Shown in pieces: positions 45,101 to 54,500 of a stretch of DNA of 64,000 nucleotides (its first letter is position 1; every line of letters begins with the position of its first letter). Made by a program: the position numbers and the translations under genes. Below the pieces are notes generated by a model. The model ran no database searches. It saw only the letters and a program-made list of their open reading frames with translations, and was not told where the DNA came from. This stretch comes from a virus, in the IMG/VR virus record IMGVR_UViG_3300025128_000015, positions 1 to 64,000 of that record, one strand, 5' to 3'.

Positions 45101-45631
45101 AACGCAGAATTGTGGTTCGCCCCTGCAGGCTTCAACCGCGGTGGGCTTTCCGAAGGAAGCTCCGGACTTAATGTTGTAAACGTGCGACAGAGATTGACTT
45201 CTGTTGACCGTGATCGCCTCTACGGCGCCAACATTAACCCAATTGCCAAGTTCCCATCGGAAGGAATTGTAGTCTTCGGACAGAAGACACTACAAGTAAC
45301 ACCTTCTGCACTTGACAGAATTAATGTTAGAAGACTTCTCATCTTCCTTAAGAAGAGAATTTCTAGAATCGCTGCAGGCATCTTGTTTGAGCCAAATGTT
45401 CAGACAACATGGGATCGTTTTGTTGGCCGTGTCAATCCATTATTAGAGAGTGTCAAGGCTCGCTTCGGATTAACAGACTTCAAAGTTGTCTTGGATTCCA
45501 GCACAACAACAGATGATCTTATCGATCAAAATATTCTTTACGCCAAGGTCTTCTTGAAGCCCACTAAAGCTATCGAATTTATCGCACTCGACTTTGTAAT
45601 TACAAATAGTGGTGCATCGTTTGAGGATTAA
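42137..45631 (+). CDS. gp18: Tail sheath protein (T4 gp18 type), enlarged
   Basis: 1164 residues, nearly twice T4 gp18 (659). The N-terminus FVSPGIFIDEIDDSGVPNSG is the sheath start motif. The C-terminal 250 residues are highly conserved in type: WLPPSVAALG, GINPIAKFPSEGIVVFGQKT (as NINPIAK), RINVRRLLIFLKKRISRIAA, LFEPNVQTTWDRFVGRVNPL and FIALDFVITNSGASFE. Between lies extra material, including residues about 510-615 (FTFTDALGTSATFEVDRASA ... LTLTMQDAGASGNTQIIT), a domain type found in various virion proteins. The insert is probably displayed outside the contractile tube. Confidence 0.93.
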   Translation: MAEKKFKFVSPGIFIDEIDDSGVPNSGGDIGPVVVGRSTRGPGMRPTRIESFSEFVQVFGAPTPGNDTEKDVWRSNNPVGPTYAAYAAQAWLKNNTPLTFVRLMGEEHPASSTSGKAGFKTTNTFNETNSSNGGAYGLFLINSASINGGDQAGPFNLPTGTLAAVWYIQRGGMALSGNVPVGARGHDISAVATVGHSAETASAGGLIQNAASNTWTVVLNDGASTDSTNGVISGKKYTFNFDRNSSKFIRNVFNTNPVLTNSNIASTQQYHWLGETFEGSVAKHITSGSTAGTVFGFIAGLGTSTTVGHHHRQMPAQPSKTGWFISQDPRATNANFTPDGQAYVKQLFRFVSLDDGEWAQSNLKISIADIKAPRNNYEKYGSFSVLIRDIRDADNAPSIVEKFTNLNLNPSSENFIAKRIGDQHLVWDDELSVPGGKARYKLRGDYPNVSRFFRVELNDEVKLGLDNTELLPFGVRGPLRYKGWSFKGRDTQAYQINQKTSIAAAPAVAMFQFSDNINDESIFTFTDALGTSATFEVDRASADGAATAGAVALAGYANNGEGLATALKTALDASALRIDTVRSTAKLTLTMQDAGASGNTQIITTAGVDYNVNESHQGVKPLDAMPTQFEDGADALGPVHTAATLFLEADPAVIPYKHGVHKGAGAEQAAGKNPIAPESIPAHSASAAGYSAKPIQALSGAFVFPAISMRSSSLDGNLSDRTDAYFGATYNRLGEATKSNLFDESSIDVVRALAASYSKNTWDPAAEDTAVEHSWTFTLDDLQKASGTDFLSAIYVSGSRASGESFTAVSQSYREILSNGYDRFTAALYGGFNGLDVTEAEPFGNHRLDDSSNVKDNYAYYSVKKAIDTASDPEAVEMDLLTVPGVTDSSLTEHMINVCEDRGDALAVIDIVNDYIPRYESNSSEASRIGTVVSAVNTFKDRGLNSSYGCAFYPWVQVRDSASETVPGKLVWLPPSVAALGTFSSTQRNAELWFAPAGFNRGGLSEGSSGLNVVNVRQRLTSVDRDRLYGANINPIAKFPSEGIVVFGQKTLQVTPSALDRINVRRLLIFLKKRISRIAAGILFEPNVQTTWDRFVGRVNPLLESVKARFGLTDFKVVLDSSTTTDDLIDQNILYAKVFLKPTKAIEFIALDFVITNSGASFED

Positions 45632-45639
45632 TAAAAAAT

Positions 45640-45663
45640 GAGGGCGAAATATCTTTCGCCCTC
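45640..45663 (+). terminator. Perfect 10-bp hairpin between sheath and tube genes
   Basis: GAGGGCGAAA (45640-45649), loop TATC, TTTCGCCCTC (45654-45663). It is followed by TAATTAAAAA rather than a T-run. It may be a terminator of low efficiency or an mRNA-processing or stability hairpin that separates expression of sheath and tube. Confidence 0.6.
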
Positions 45664-45705
45664 TAATTAAAAATATAGAACTTATATTATTTGGAGGATT
45701 AAAAA

Positions 45706-46260
45706 ATGGCATCAGGTTACTGGGCAGATCAAGGCATTCAGCCGAAAAGACAATATAAATGGATACTACAATTTAGTGAGCTTGGTAGTGCCACTGGAGC
45801 AGGAGCAGTGCTCCCACAGTGGATTGTAAAAACAGTAAGCAAGCCATCTTTTACTATTGGTGAAGCTTCACATGCTTTCATTAATCACACCTTTCACTTT
45901 CCAGGTAAATTAACATGGTCGGCAATCGACGTGACAATGGTTGATCCTATTACTCCAAACGCTTCTGATGCTCTTATACAAGCTATCCGTGCTTCGGGAT
46001 ACCAATACCCCAATGAAGGACAAAATGGCACTTCTGCTGGTACCTCCTTCAGCAAGGCTGCAGCTACAAGCGTATTAGGCGAAGTTAAGTTAATTCAACT
46101 TGGTAACACAATCAATGAGAGAGTTGAAGAGTGGAATCTAAAGAATGCTTGGATTAAAGATGTTAACTTTGGAAGTCTTTCTTACGACACAGAAGAATTG
46201 ACAACTATCAGCATGACATTGCGTTATGACTGGGCTCAATACGAAAAGTTGTTGGGTTAA
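45706..46260 (+). CDS. gp19: Tail tube protein (T4 gp19 type)
   Basis: 184 residues (T4 gp19 has 163) with SD TTGGAGGA. The layout follows tail tube proteins: RQYKWILQFSELG, VKTVSKPSFTIGEASHAFIN, FHFPGKLTWSAIDVTMVDPI, then GEVKLIQLGNTINERVEEWN and LTTISMTLRYDWAQYEKLLG at the end. It polymerises into the inner tube through which DNA passes and lies directly behind the sheath gene, as in T4. Confidence 0.92.
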   Translation: MASGYWADQGIQPKRQYKWILQFSELGSATGAGAVLPQWIVKTVSKPSFTIGEASHAFINHTFHFPGKLTWSAIDVTMVDPITPNASDALIQAIRASGYQYPNEGQNGTSAGTSFSKAAATSVLGEVKLIQLGNTINERVEEWNLKNAWIKDVNFGSLSYDTEELTTISMTLRYDWAQYEKLLG

Positions 46261-46341
46261 TACATTTTTTTCAATTAAACTATTAACGCAAAATCGAACA
46301 TAAAGTATAATTATAGTATAACTACTTTATCGAGGTGACTA

Positions 46342-47229
46342 GTGTCTAGAAGAAATAGCCGTGCTCGTTCGGGCGGCACGGAGAAAAAAACGCCCGCTGA
46401 TTCCTCTGCTGAAGCAGCACTTAGCTTGCAAAAAGAAGAAGGCTCTGGACTTCTTTCTTTTGTTGCTCCAACAGAGTTTGTTAATTTGCCATCACAAGGC
46501 AAATTTTATCCACCAGAACATCCTTTGCACAATGAAGGTGTCGTAGAAATTAAATATATGACAGCAAAGCATGAAGATATTCTTACTTCACAAACTTTAT
46601 TGCGTAAAGGCGTTGCAATCGATCGCTTAATAGAAAACTTGATTATTGATAAGAGCATCAAATTAGATAGTCTTCTTTTAGGTGATAAAAATGCAATTAC
46701 AATTGCAGCTAGAAAAACTGGCTATGGCAGTGAATACACTACTGGCATGACATGTCCTAGTTGTGGTAATAAGCAAGATCATTCTTTTGACTTGGATGAG
46801 CTTGGCCATAATTTTCCGTCTAAAGAAGAGTTGGATGAGTTTGGGATTGAATTAACAGAGACAGGTACTTTCCTTATTGCGCTCCCACAAACAAAAGTTG
46901 TTCTTGAAACAAGACTTTTAACTGACGCAGACGAGAAGATGCTAGAAAAAACTAGCAAGATGCGTAAAAAGCATAATCTTGGACGCGGTGAGATTACACT
47001 GACAGATCGTCTTAAATCTGTAATCGTATCAGCAAATGATGAAACCAAGAGATCTATGATTGAACAATTTGTTGATAATATGCCAGCCTTGGATGCTAAG
47101 TTCTTTAGAACTGCATACGCTGCATTAACTCCTAACGTTGACATGAAGCAAGAGTATCGATGTGAAGCTTGCGGACACGAAGAGGAGGTTGATGTGCCGC
47201 TCTCGGCAGACTTTTTTTGGCCTGGGTGA
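46342..47229 (+). CDS. T4 gp26-type baseplate hub/tail chaperone protein
   Basis: 295 residues from GTG with GAGGT five bases upstream. After a disordered N-terminus, residues about 50-290 match the T4 baseplate gp26 family pattern: FVNLPSQGKFYPPEHPLHN, VEIKYMTAKHEDILTSQTLL, a zinc pair CPSCGNKQDH and CEACGHEEEVDVPLSADFFW. The position between tube and tape measure genes is that of tail assembly chaperones in other phages. The last codons run through T7 (47212-47218), where the next frame overlaps, so a +1 shift could join the two (see findings). Confidence 0.75.
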   Translation: MSRRNSRARSGGTEKKTPADSSAEAALSLQKEEGSGLLSFVAPTEFVNLPSQGKFYPPEHPLHNEGVVEIKYMTAKHEDILTSQTLLRKGVAIDRLIENLIIDKSIKLDSLLLGDKNAITIAARKTGYGSEYTTGMTCPSCGNKQDHSFDLDELGHNFPSKEELDEFGIELTETGTFLIALPQTKVVLETRLLTDADEKMLEKTSKMRKKHNLGRGEITLTDRLKSVIVSANDETKRSMIEQFVDNMPALDAKFFRTAYAALTPNVDMKQEYRCEACGHEEEVDVPLSADFFWPG

Positions 47230-47416
47230 AAAATATATTGAATCTGTTTATGAACAATTCTTCTTGCTTAAATATCATGGCGGCTGGAGTTTTATCGAAG
47301 CATACAACCTTCCAATCCCCTTGAGAACTTGGTTTGTCAACAGACTAGCCAAGCAATTTGAAATTGAAACAGAGGAAATAGAAAAAGCTTATAAGAAAGC
47401 AAAAAGCTCTAAATAA
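47192..47416 (+). CDS. Small protein overlapping gp26-type gene
   Basis: 74 residues from ATG 47192, whose AGGAGG lies only three bases upstream. It overlaps the previous gene by 38 bases in the +1 frame. The conserved-looking part starts after the overlap (GEKYIESVYEQFFLLKYHGG WSFIEAYNLPIPLRTWFVNR). A similar small frame follows the gp26-type gene in marine T4-like phages. The first residues (CRSRQTFFG) are forced by the overlapping reading. It may be made independently or as a frameshift extension of the upstream protein. Confidence 0.65.
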   Translation: MCRSRQTFFGLGEKYIESVYEQFFLLKYHGGWSFIEAYNLPIPLRTWFVNRLAKQFEIETEEIEKAYKKAKSSK

Positions 47417-47417
47417 C

Positions 47418-47449
47418 AAGCCGGCTCTATGCCGGCTTTTATTTTTTTT
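47418..47449 (+). terminator. Intrinsic terminator before tape-measure unit
   Basis: AAGCCGGC (47418-47425), loop TCTAT, GCCGGCTT (47431-47438), then TTATTTTTTTT. It is a clear terminator immediately after the stop codon of the overlapping small gene. Confidence 0.9.
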
Positions 47450-47487
47450 AATTAACTACTTATTTATATGATGTGAGGATGCGCTTT

Positions 47488-47823
47488 ATGAAAGAAAATA
47501 CAATTGAAATTGACTTAGATTATAAAAAAACTAAAAATTTAGAAGAAGGTGTTGTGCACACCGCTCCTGCAGCCCTTGGAGACGCTGTAAAAATAGCTCT
47601 ATGGGATATGTTTGGATATCAGTCAGCACCTTCAATTGATCTTAAGGGTACACCTCAACAAATTAGCGCATTTGTCACTGCTTTAAGCGGAGAAAAGAAA
47701 TACTTGGACAGCATTATGAGAAACGGACTAGATAGTCCTATGACCTATAAAAGCAAGTATTCTTTAGAGAACGCAATAAGTAATTTTGAAAGAGAAACTG
47801 GTATAGAGTGGCCAGTTAAGTAA
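47488..47823 (+). CDS. Hypothetical protein before tape measure
   Basis: Start at ATG 47488 with GAGG nine bases upstream; earlier in-frame GTG/ATG codons lie within or before the SD. The product has 111 residues (KENTIEIDLDYKKTKNLEEG ... NAISNFERETGIEWPVK), a small soluble alpha/beta protein. It lies directly before the tape measure gene and could be a tape-measure chaperone, but no motif supports this. Confidence 0.55.
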   Translation: MKENTIEIDLDYKKTKNLEEGVVHTAPAALGDAVKIALWDMFGYQSAPSIDLKGTPQQISAFVTALSGEKKYLDSIMRNGLDSPMTYKSKYSLENAISNFERETGIEWPVK

Positions 47824-47834
47824 GAGGACCTTGA

Positions 47835-50441
47835 ATGGATGAAGAACTGAAAAGTTTATTAAGGGATTTGATTTCTAAAATGAATCAAAACCAGAATAAC
47901 CAAGGCGGACCCGCGCCCCAAGGCACTCCCATGGGTCCTAGTCCTGTACAGGATTATCAAAGCCGAGCACAAGCTGTTCAACAAGAAGCTGCAACTCTAA
48001 CTCAAATCGAACAAATGAATATACGACGTCGCTCCGCCGAAGACGCAATCACTCGCAATCTAGAGACACAAAAAGCTGCAGCAAAAAACATTGAGAGCAC
48101 AGTAGCGCGGATTGTAAAAGAAAGAAGGCTTGAAGCAGATGCAGCAAGATCCTCTTACAGTGAACAAGAAAAAATTGTTAACGCTCTCCAGAGAGACCTA
48201 GAATTAACTCGTCAAAGCGGAGAATTTACTCAAGGAGAAATACGATACAAGGAACGACAATTAGTATTAGGCAAAGAGGTTCTTCGCGACTTGCAACAGA
48301 AAGTGCAACTAACACAGGCTGCAGCCCAAGAAGCACAGCGAGAAGCTGCCCTTGTAGCTCAAGTTCGCGATAGAACGCAGTCTTTGGTATCAACGTTGAC
48401 ACAGGGTGTCTTAACGGCTAACGCAGCTAGCAAAACTGGCATGTTTGGTGCCTTATTCGGTTCCGGGTCAGGAGCAGGGTTCTTCGAAAAGTTAAAAACA
48501 GGTGGTCAAGCAATTGGACAGATCATTTCTCCTTTAAACGCTTCTTTGAGCGTTGTGGGTTATTTGACAGATGCGTTCAAGAAGCTTTTCTTTGCAACAG
48601 ATCAATCTGCAGCCCAATTTAGACGAGCAACTGGCGCAGGGCAAGAATATACAAAAGTTCTAACTCAAACAATTCAGAGAAACACCAAATTTGCTGTTAT
48701 GTCTGACGAAGCTGGAAAAGCGATGACCACACTTTTCAATCAAGTCCGCTTGTTCTCAGGAATGACCGACACAGCACAAAAATCTGTTTTAGATTTAACA
48801 GTTCGCATGAATCGCTTAGGTGTTGCAGAACAACAAACTGCTCAAATGACAGATATGCTCACGAAAGCCATGGGAATGAACATAAATCAGGCCATCGGCG
48901 CCATTGATAAATTGGCTGTATACGCTCGTCAGATTAAAATAAGCGAAGGCGAGGCTACTCAAGCATTTATGCAGTTTTCTGGTGTTCTTGCTGCTCACGG
49001 ACCAAACATGATGAATGTTTTTAAAGGTTTATTGCAAACCGTTAAGAACACTGGTATTGAGATGAGCAGCTTGATGCAGATTGCTAGTCGGTTTGACACA
49101 TTTGATCAAGCTGCAGCTTCAGTCGGTACTTTGAATGCTCTATTGGGTGGTAATTACTTAAATAGCATTAGAATGGTTAATGCTACGGAACAAGAAAGAC
49201 TGAGCTTGGTCGCACAATCGATCCGAGCGTCTGGAGCCAATCTAGATGCAATGGGAAGGTTTCAACAAAAAGCCATTGCACAGGCTATTGGAGCAAAAGA
49301 TGCAGCCGAAGCTATGAGACTTCTCAGAGGCGAACTTGGCATGCTAACTCCAGCAGAATTAGAAGCTGCTCGCGCTGCCGAACTTAACAAACAAAAAGCA
49401 CAAGAAAACATGGATATCCAAATGAAATTAAGAACGATATTCATGTCACTTGTACACTCACTAATGCCTTTAATCGAGAAGCTTCATGAAAATAGAGACG
49501 CAATTGTTAGATTGGTTGACAGAGTAGCCAAGTTTATGCAAGAAAATGGAAAATTGATTGCACAGTTTGCCGTATTATATCCTATCTTGCGAACAGCCGC
49601 CACTGCTATCGGAGGAGTTACTACAGCTTTTAGGGTCATGGGTGCTGCCTCGGGAGCCGCCCGATTGGGTATAGTAGGACTGGCCGGCGGATTTACTTAT
49701 CTAGCAATGCAGTTATTCAAACCACTCTTTTCGCCACCTCTTTATTTAGGAATGAGGGATTTTGGAGATTCGATTAAAAGGACTGGTTCAGCTGCCAATT
49801 CTGCGGCACCCAATTTTCGTAATTTAGGACAATCAACCGGAGAGCTAGCTAAAAACACTTCAGTTGCTTCACAAACCACTGCACAACTTGGAAGTGCAAT
49901 AGGTCTTATAGGCAAAAATTCTTCTGCAGCCGCCACCGGTATAAGAAACATCGCCACTGCAGGAATCACAGCTAGCAGGGGCATGAGTGATGCAGCCAAT
50001 AGCACAGCACAGCTAGCTTTTGGAGTTCAATCGATACAGAAAAACGTTGACAATTTAAATACTGCCAAACTAGCTGATTTTGGTGAAAAGATAAAACGTG
50101 TCAACGAAAACATGAACTTAAGCGCGACAGAAAATGAAAACGTCGAGAGAACAATAACTAATATTAATAGAGTTGCTATTGTTGGACAACAAGCAACTGA
50201 AGCTGCTTCTGCTGCTGGTGTAGAACGCCTTGCTGCAGCCGCACACAAGTTTAGTCTAACACAGGTCAATCAGTCAACTCAGGTCGCCGCAGCAGCCTCT
50301 GGGGGTCAAGGTTCGAGCGTGCACGTTGTCGAAGCACCTAGATCTGTACAGATCGACCTTGATGGAGTGTTGGTTGGTGAAGCGGCCTTAAACTTTGTAA
50401 ATAGAGAAAGAGACTCACAGACTTTGGTCGGTAGAGCATAG
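47835..50441 (+). CDS. Tail tape measure protein
   Basis: 868 residues, mostly helical. It has a Gln/Ala-rich coiled coil (residues about 30-190), a Gly-rich turn, a long Ala/Met/Gln helical region with TMP-like patterns (AGKAMTTLFNQVRLFSGMTD; AEQQTAQMTDMLTKAMGMNI), hydrophobic helices near residues 580-640 (LIAQFAVLYPILRTAATAIG; LGIVGLAGGFTYLAMQLF), and an Ala/Ser/Asn-rich end with a final beta segment PRSVQIDLDGVLVGEAAL. Tape measure proteins set tail length and thread through the tube; T4's counterpart is gp29. The assignment rests on length, composition and place after tube and chaperone genes. Confidence 0.8.
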   Translation: MDEELKSLLRDLISKMNQNQNNQGGPAPQGTPMGPSPVQDYQSRAQAVQQEAATLTQIEQMNIRRRSAEDAITRNLETQKAAAKNIESTVARIVKERRLEADAARSSYSEQEKIVNALQRDLELTRQSGEFTQGEIRYKERQLVLGKEVLRDLQQKVQLTQAAAQEAQREAALVAQVRDRTQSLVSTLTQGVLTANAASKTGMFGALFGSGSGAGFFEKLKTGGQAIGQIISPLNASLSVVGYLTDAFKKLFFATDQSAAQFRRATGAGQEYTKVLTQTIQRNTKFAVMSDEAGKAMTTLFNQVRLFSGMTDTAQKSVLDLTVRMNRLGVAEQQTAQMTDMLTKAMGMNINQAIGAIDKLAVYARQIKISEGEATQAFMQFSGVLAAHGPNMMNVFKGLLQTVKNTGIEMSSLMQIASRFDTFDQAAASVGTLNALLGGNYLNSIRMVNATEQERLSLVAQSIRASGANLDAMGRFQQKAIAQAIGAKDAAEAMRLLRGELGMLTPAELEAARAAELNKQKAQENMDIQMKLRTIFMSLVHSLMPLIEKLHENRDAIVRLVDRVAKFMQENGKLIAQFAVLYPILRTAATAIGGVTTAFRVMGAASGAARLGIVGLAGGFTYLAMQLFKPLFSPPLYLGMRDFGDSIKRTGSAANSAAPNFRNLGQSTGELAKNTSVASQTTAQLGSAIGLIGKNSSAAATGIRNIATAGITASRGMSDAANSTAQLAFGVQSIQKNVDNLNTAKLADFGEKIKRVNENMNLSATENENVERTITNINRVAIVGQQATEAASAAGVERLAAAAHKFSLTQVNQSTQVAAAASGGQGSSVHVVEAPRSVQIDLDGVLVGEAALNFVNRERDSQTLVGRA

Positions 50442-50452
50442 GAGGATAATAG

Positions 50453-51220
50453 ATGTCAGTTTGGAGTAGTACAGATGCGAGTAACCAAAAAGAGTTTACC
50501 GATATTGAATTTACATATGCCTCTATAGGGACTAAAAACAAGAACTTTTATAAAGTTCGCTTTAGTGCTTTTGTTACAGCTTTTTCTGATAACTTTTCAC
50601 AACAATGGTCGTCTACTGCCGTATATGGTAAGCCTGATGCAATCGAGACTTATCAAGGTACACGACGTTCGATCGATTTGGCATGGGATGTTCCCTCGAA
50701 CGGGCCAAAAGAAGGCTACAACAATATGATCAAGCTCGAAACACTTCTTAAGATGCTGTATCCAATGTATGATATACAATCAAAAAAATCCACTTCCAAC
50801 GTTGCAACGATAAATAAGCCACCTTTGTTGAGATTAAAGTTTGCAAACTTGATTCACAACAATTTAAACGGAAGAGGACTTTTAGGACATGTCAACGGCT
50901 TTAGTTTTAATCCTGCCATGGACCAAGGCATGTACAACACAAAAGAGCCAAGGCAAAGAGCAATTGGAATTCCAGATGTCGGCTTGATCCCAAAAGTCTA
51001 CAGCATGCGCTGCACTTTTACCGTACTTCACGAACAAGATTTAGGATTCAGTGCATCGAGAAATAGATTCTTTAACAATAGCTTTCCATATGGCTTTACT
51101 AAAGGTGTTGATGATATCACGGCCGCAAATAAAGGCACAGCAGTGTCTAAGCCCGAAACCGGAGCAACTGTCGACAAAAGCGCTGAGGCCGCAGTAACAA
51201 AAGCCAACAACGGGAGTTAA
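50453..51220 (+). CDS. Baseplate or tube-initiator protein
   Basis: 255 residues with SD AGGAGG. FSDNFSQQWSSTAVYGKPDA then IETYQGTRRSIDLAWDVPS is a pattern I associate with baseplate hub or tube-end proteins that resemble tube proteins (gp48/gp54 role in T4), but I cannot choose between these. The last 45 residues are Ala/Lys/Thr-rich and flexible. It lies between the tape measure and a LysM-type baseplate gene. Confidence 0.55.
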   Translation: MSVWSSTDASNQKEFTDIEFTYASIGTKNKNFYKVRFSAFVTAFSDNFSQQWSSTAVYGKPDAIETYQGTRRSIDLAWDVPSNGPKEGYNNMIKLETLLKMLYPMYDIQSKKSTSNVATINKPPLLRLKFANLIHNNLNGRGLLGHVNGFSFNPAMDQGMYNTKEPRQRAIGIPDVGLIPKVYSMRCTFTVLHEQDLGFSASRNRFFNNSFPYGFTKGVDDITAANKGTAVSKPETGATVDKSAEAAVTKANNGS

Positions 51221-51222
51221 AA

Positions 51223-51567
51223 ATGTCATTTATCAAAAGAGATCTCAACAGAAGCATAATTGTCAACGATAAAAGGTTTTATAAGTCTTTTTTTATAAAA
51301 AGAGATATAAATGGTGTTGAACAATATGACACACCTGTTTTATACTATCCTGAACAAGAGGAGATAAATGATTTTGAAATCGAACGTGTTGTATGGAAAG
51401 TTGGCGATAGATTCTCAAAATTGGCTCACGAGCACTATGGAAATGCAAAAATGTGGTGGGTCATCGCCTGGTATAACAAAAAACCAACAGACTCAGACGT
51501 TGAATATGGAGAGGTTATTGAAGTCCCTTTTCCTCTTCGCGACGTTCTCTCCGCTTTCGGCTACTAA
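51223..51567 (+). CDS. LysM-type baseplate protein (gp53-like)
   Basis: 114 residues. Residues about 55-110 contain VWKVGDRFSKLAHEHYGNAK MWWVIAWYNKKPTD and GEVIEVPFP, the LysM-like pattern found in small baseplate proteins of contractile phages and in the T4 wedge protein gp53 (YxLAxxxYGxxxxWWVI). It probably locks hub and wedge parts together. Spacing to both neighbours is tight. Confidence 0.8.
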   Translation: MSFIKRDLNRSIIVNDKRFYKSFFIKRDINGVEQYDTPVLYYPEQEEINDFEIERVVWKVGDRFSKLAHEHYGNAKMWWVIAWYNKKPTDSDVEYGEVIEVPFPLRDVLSAFGY

Positions 51568-51583
51568 AAAGATGATATAGATT

Positions 51584-54500
51584 ATGTCGAGTTTAAATTT
51601 TACAAACATTATTGATAAGATCAAGTCTGACCCAGTAGTCGGAGATTGCGCCACAAAATTGAGCGCACAGCAGCTTTTAGAGGCAGAAAACGGCGCCCAC
51701 CTTGAAACATTGGCAGCGATTAGTTCGAAAATGGGTCATTATTTTCGCCTATTTAAAGTTTTTAAAAGGGGAAGATCTGCAATCTTGAAAAAAATAAAAG
51801 CCGATGAAGAAATCACACTTGAGGGGCTCGTAGGATTAGGTTTTCGTGCAGGCGGGGAATTTAATGCAAAGCATTTCAAAGATGGCAAATATGAGCAGGT
51901 AACAAGTCAAGAACTGCTTAAAAGCTTTGGTGAAGATATAAATGACAGAGCAGACTTGGCAAAGAATGTTTCTTTTGGCGAGATTATCGAGAAGCTTAAT
52001 GACTATGCCTATTTGGGAGCCAGAATCCTTGGGGCTCATCAAAATCTCCAACAAAGGGTCGAGCCCGGAGGCACTGATTTGAGAAAATCCGCCTCTATTA
52101 TTGGCATGCCCACCCTCTATAGAGGCCCAGCTTCTAGGCCGACGGATGAAGATAAAAAAGTCTTAAAAGGTATAAAAAAACTTATAAATGAGCGAAATAG
52201 CACCGTGGTGGGACAACTAGCAGTTGATAATAATAGCGAAACAAAAATAAGACAGGACAAATTTAAATTTGCTTTGTTCAAAAGTATACAAGATTTATTG
52301 GAGTCCAATATCGGTAAAATGTTTCTTTTCTATACAAATCCAAATCAGACTGCTCCACTTTCGGCAGGAACAAGCCTATTTGAAAGCATACACGCCCCTC
52401 TTTATTTATCTCCCTCTAGAGGAAAAGTAACATCGGAAGATGTTTCAGCAAAAACAAAAGCTTTTATCAAAGAAATACTTAACGTAAAATTAGTTGTATC
52501 TGATAAGAAGGTAGAAAAAACTTATAAAGAATTATTTCAAGAAAGATTTCTCGTAAGATGTAGAGCTTTCATATCCGGAGATGTTGAGACCACTGAAGAT
52601 AAGTTTCCTCAAATTAATAGTGAACTTGAACTTAAGAGAAAGAGACTCCAGAATGTAAGATGCGTCCTGCCCTTGTTTGAAGATTTATATTCTTCAAGTA
52701 ACATTGCGACTTTTACTGACAGCGGAATGACAGGTGTTTATTCAAAGAACTATAAACACACACTAAACTCATTAGGACTCAAATCAGCTAGTTCTAAGAA
52801 AAAGTTTTTCACTAGCCAACATCATCCATTGATTTTTGCCTATACGAAAGATTCTCATTTTTTTGTTAATAAATTGTTTAATAAAGGTGATTCAAGATCA
52901 ACTTTGAAGTCGTTTTTAGAAGCTACAAATACTGATATTTCTTTTTTGCAGCCAAGAATTAGAGTCTATAAAGTTTTTGAAACACAAGAAGGCAAAGAGC
53001 AAGAAATACCGATAGAGTTTTCAAATAAAATTGAGCTTACCAAGTCTTCTGGTGTGTATGAGCGAGAAAATGCCGGCATCGAACGAGTTAGAATAAGAAG
53101 AACTGGACAAACACCCGCAACCTTTGATAAATTAATTGACGTCAATATTCGTCTTATTTTTGACAGCATTAATGCTTTTACAAAGTGTAGGACGACTTCT
53201 ATTGGCAAGAAAAAGTATTCATATGTTGATCTTTTGAGAAGACCAGTAGAACTAAAACAAACAGACAAGCAAATTGGTGATGTAAAAAGAGGAGCTTCAG
53301 AGTTAGAAAGATTTGGATCGAAAGAGTTAGAAAAGTTTATTGATAAGGCTCAAGAAATAAACATTGATAGTTATAGTCCAGACAAGTTTCAAATTAAACT
53401 AGAAGTGGGCTGGTCTTTTAATGATCAAGTATTCCAAAATCAGACTGCAGCGTCTAAGCGTGCACGCCTCGAAAAATTTATTTCAGAAACAAATTTGGTT
53501 ATGTATTTAACACTTCAGACACACGATTTTACGTTCAGAAACGATGGCACAGTTAGTTTAGATGTTAGGTACATGGGACGTGCAGGTGGCCAACTTATCG
53601 ACGCATTTCAGACAAATATTTTTCATACTCCCAACCTTGGACGACTTAGCAAAGCGGTCACTGTCGTTGATGATATATTGAGATTCTCTGCAGATAACAA
53701 AGATTTTTCTGTAAATCGGAATGTTATGCAGCAGAGAAAAAACCAATTAGTACATAAACTGAATACTGAAAGATCTAATTTAACTAGTCAAGTATGGAAG
53801 CGCTTGGTTGATGCATCTGTAGACCCAAATAATTCTAATGGAAGCACGCTTCTATCTTCAGCTTCAGGCAACGAAGCCCCTACTCATTTTTTAAGACTAA
53901 ATGTGCCTAAATCTTTTTTATTTTTTGACGCTGAATTTTTTACGAAGCTCGGGGTAAAAACTGATGAATCAACCACTGATAAACTCAAGGAGACTGCCAG
54001 CAGCCGCGTAACAAACACTGATCTCCTTCTTAGTTATTATAGAAATAAATTCCTAGAAGGGTCCGCCTCTGAGACCGATAATTTAAAGCTTGAAGTTGTA
54101 GCAAAAAAAGACAGCCCAACCAGCGCTGAAGGTACAAACAAAAACTTAAAAGGAGAAGATGCAATTAAGGATCCAGACCTTGCGCAAGATCCATTAAGGC
54201 CAGAAGATTTTGAAGAACAACTAGATGATGGCACCTTCGACTCACAAGTTTTTAAAAATACTTATTTAACAATTCCAGGTGGAGGCGATAAAAAAACAAG
54301 TATGTATTGTCTTAGGTATGGATCCGTTGTGCATTCCGCAATACAAAACATTTGGCAGTTTAACCCAGAAGGGCTAAAAGATATTGTCGTTATATTGGCT
54401 TCCTCACGATTTGAATCAATATCTGGGGGGGTTCGACATTTTAATTTTGCTGATATTCCAATTTTGTTTGAGGATTGGAAAAGGTTTATGATCGACAAAG

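Noticed and set aside
47441-47487. Further copy of the late-promoter motif (ACTTATTTATA) before 47488
   Set aside because: It deviates from the consensus by an insertion and sits in an AT-rich stretch just after a T-run. Not counted as a motif instance.
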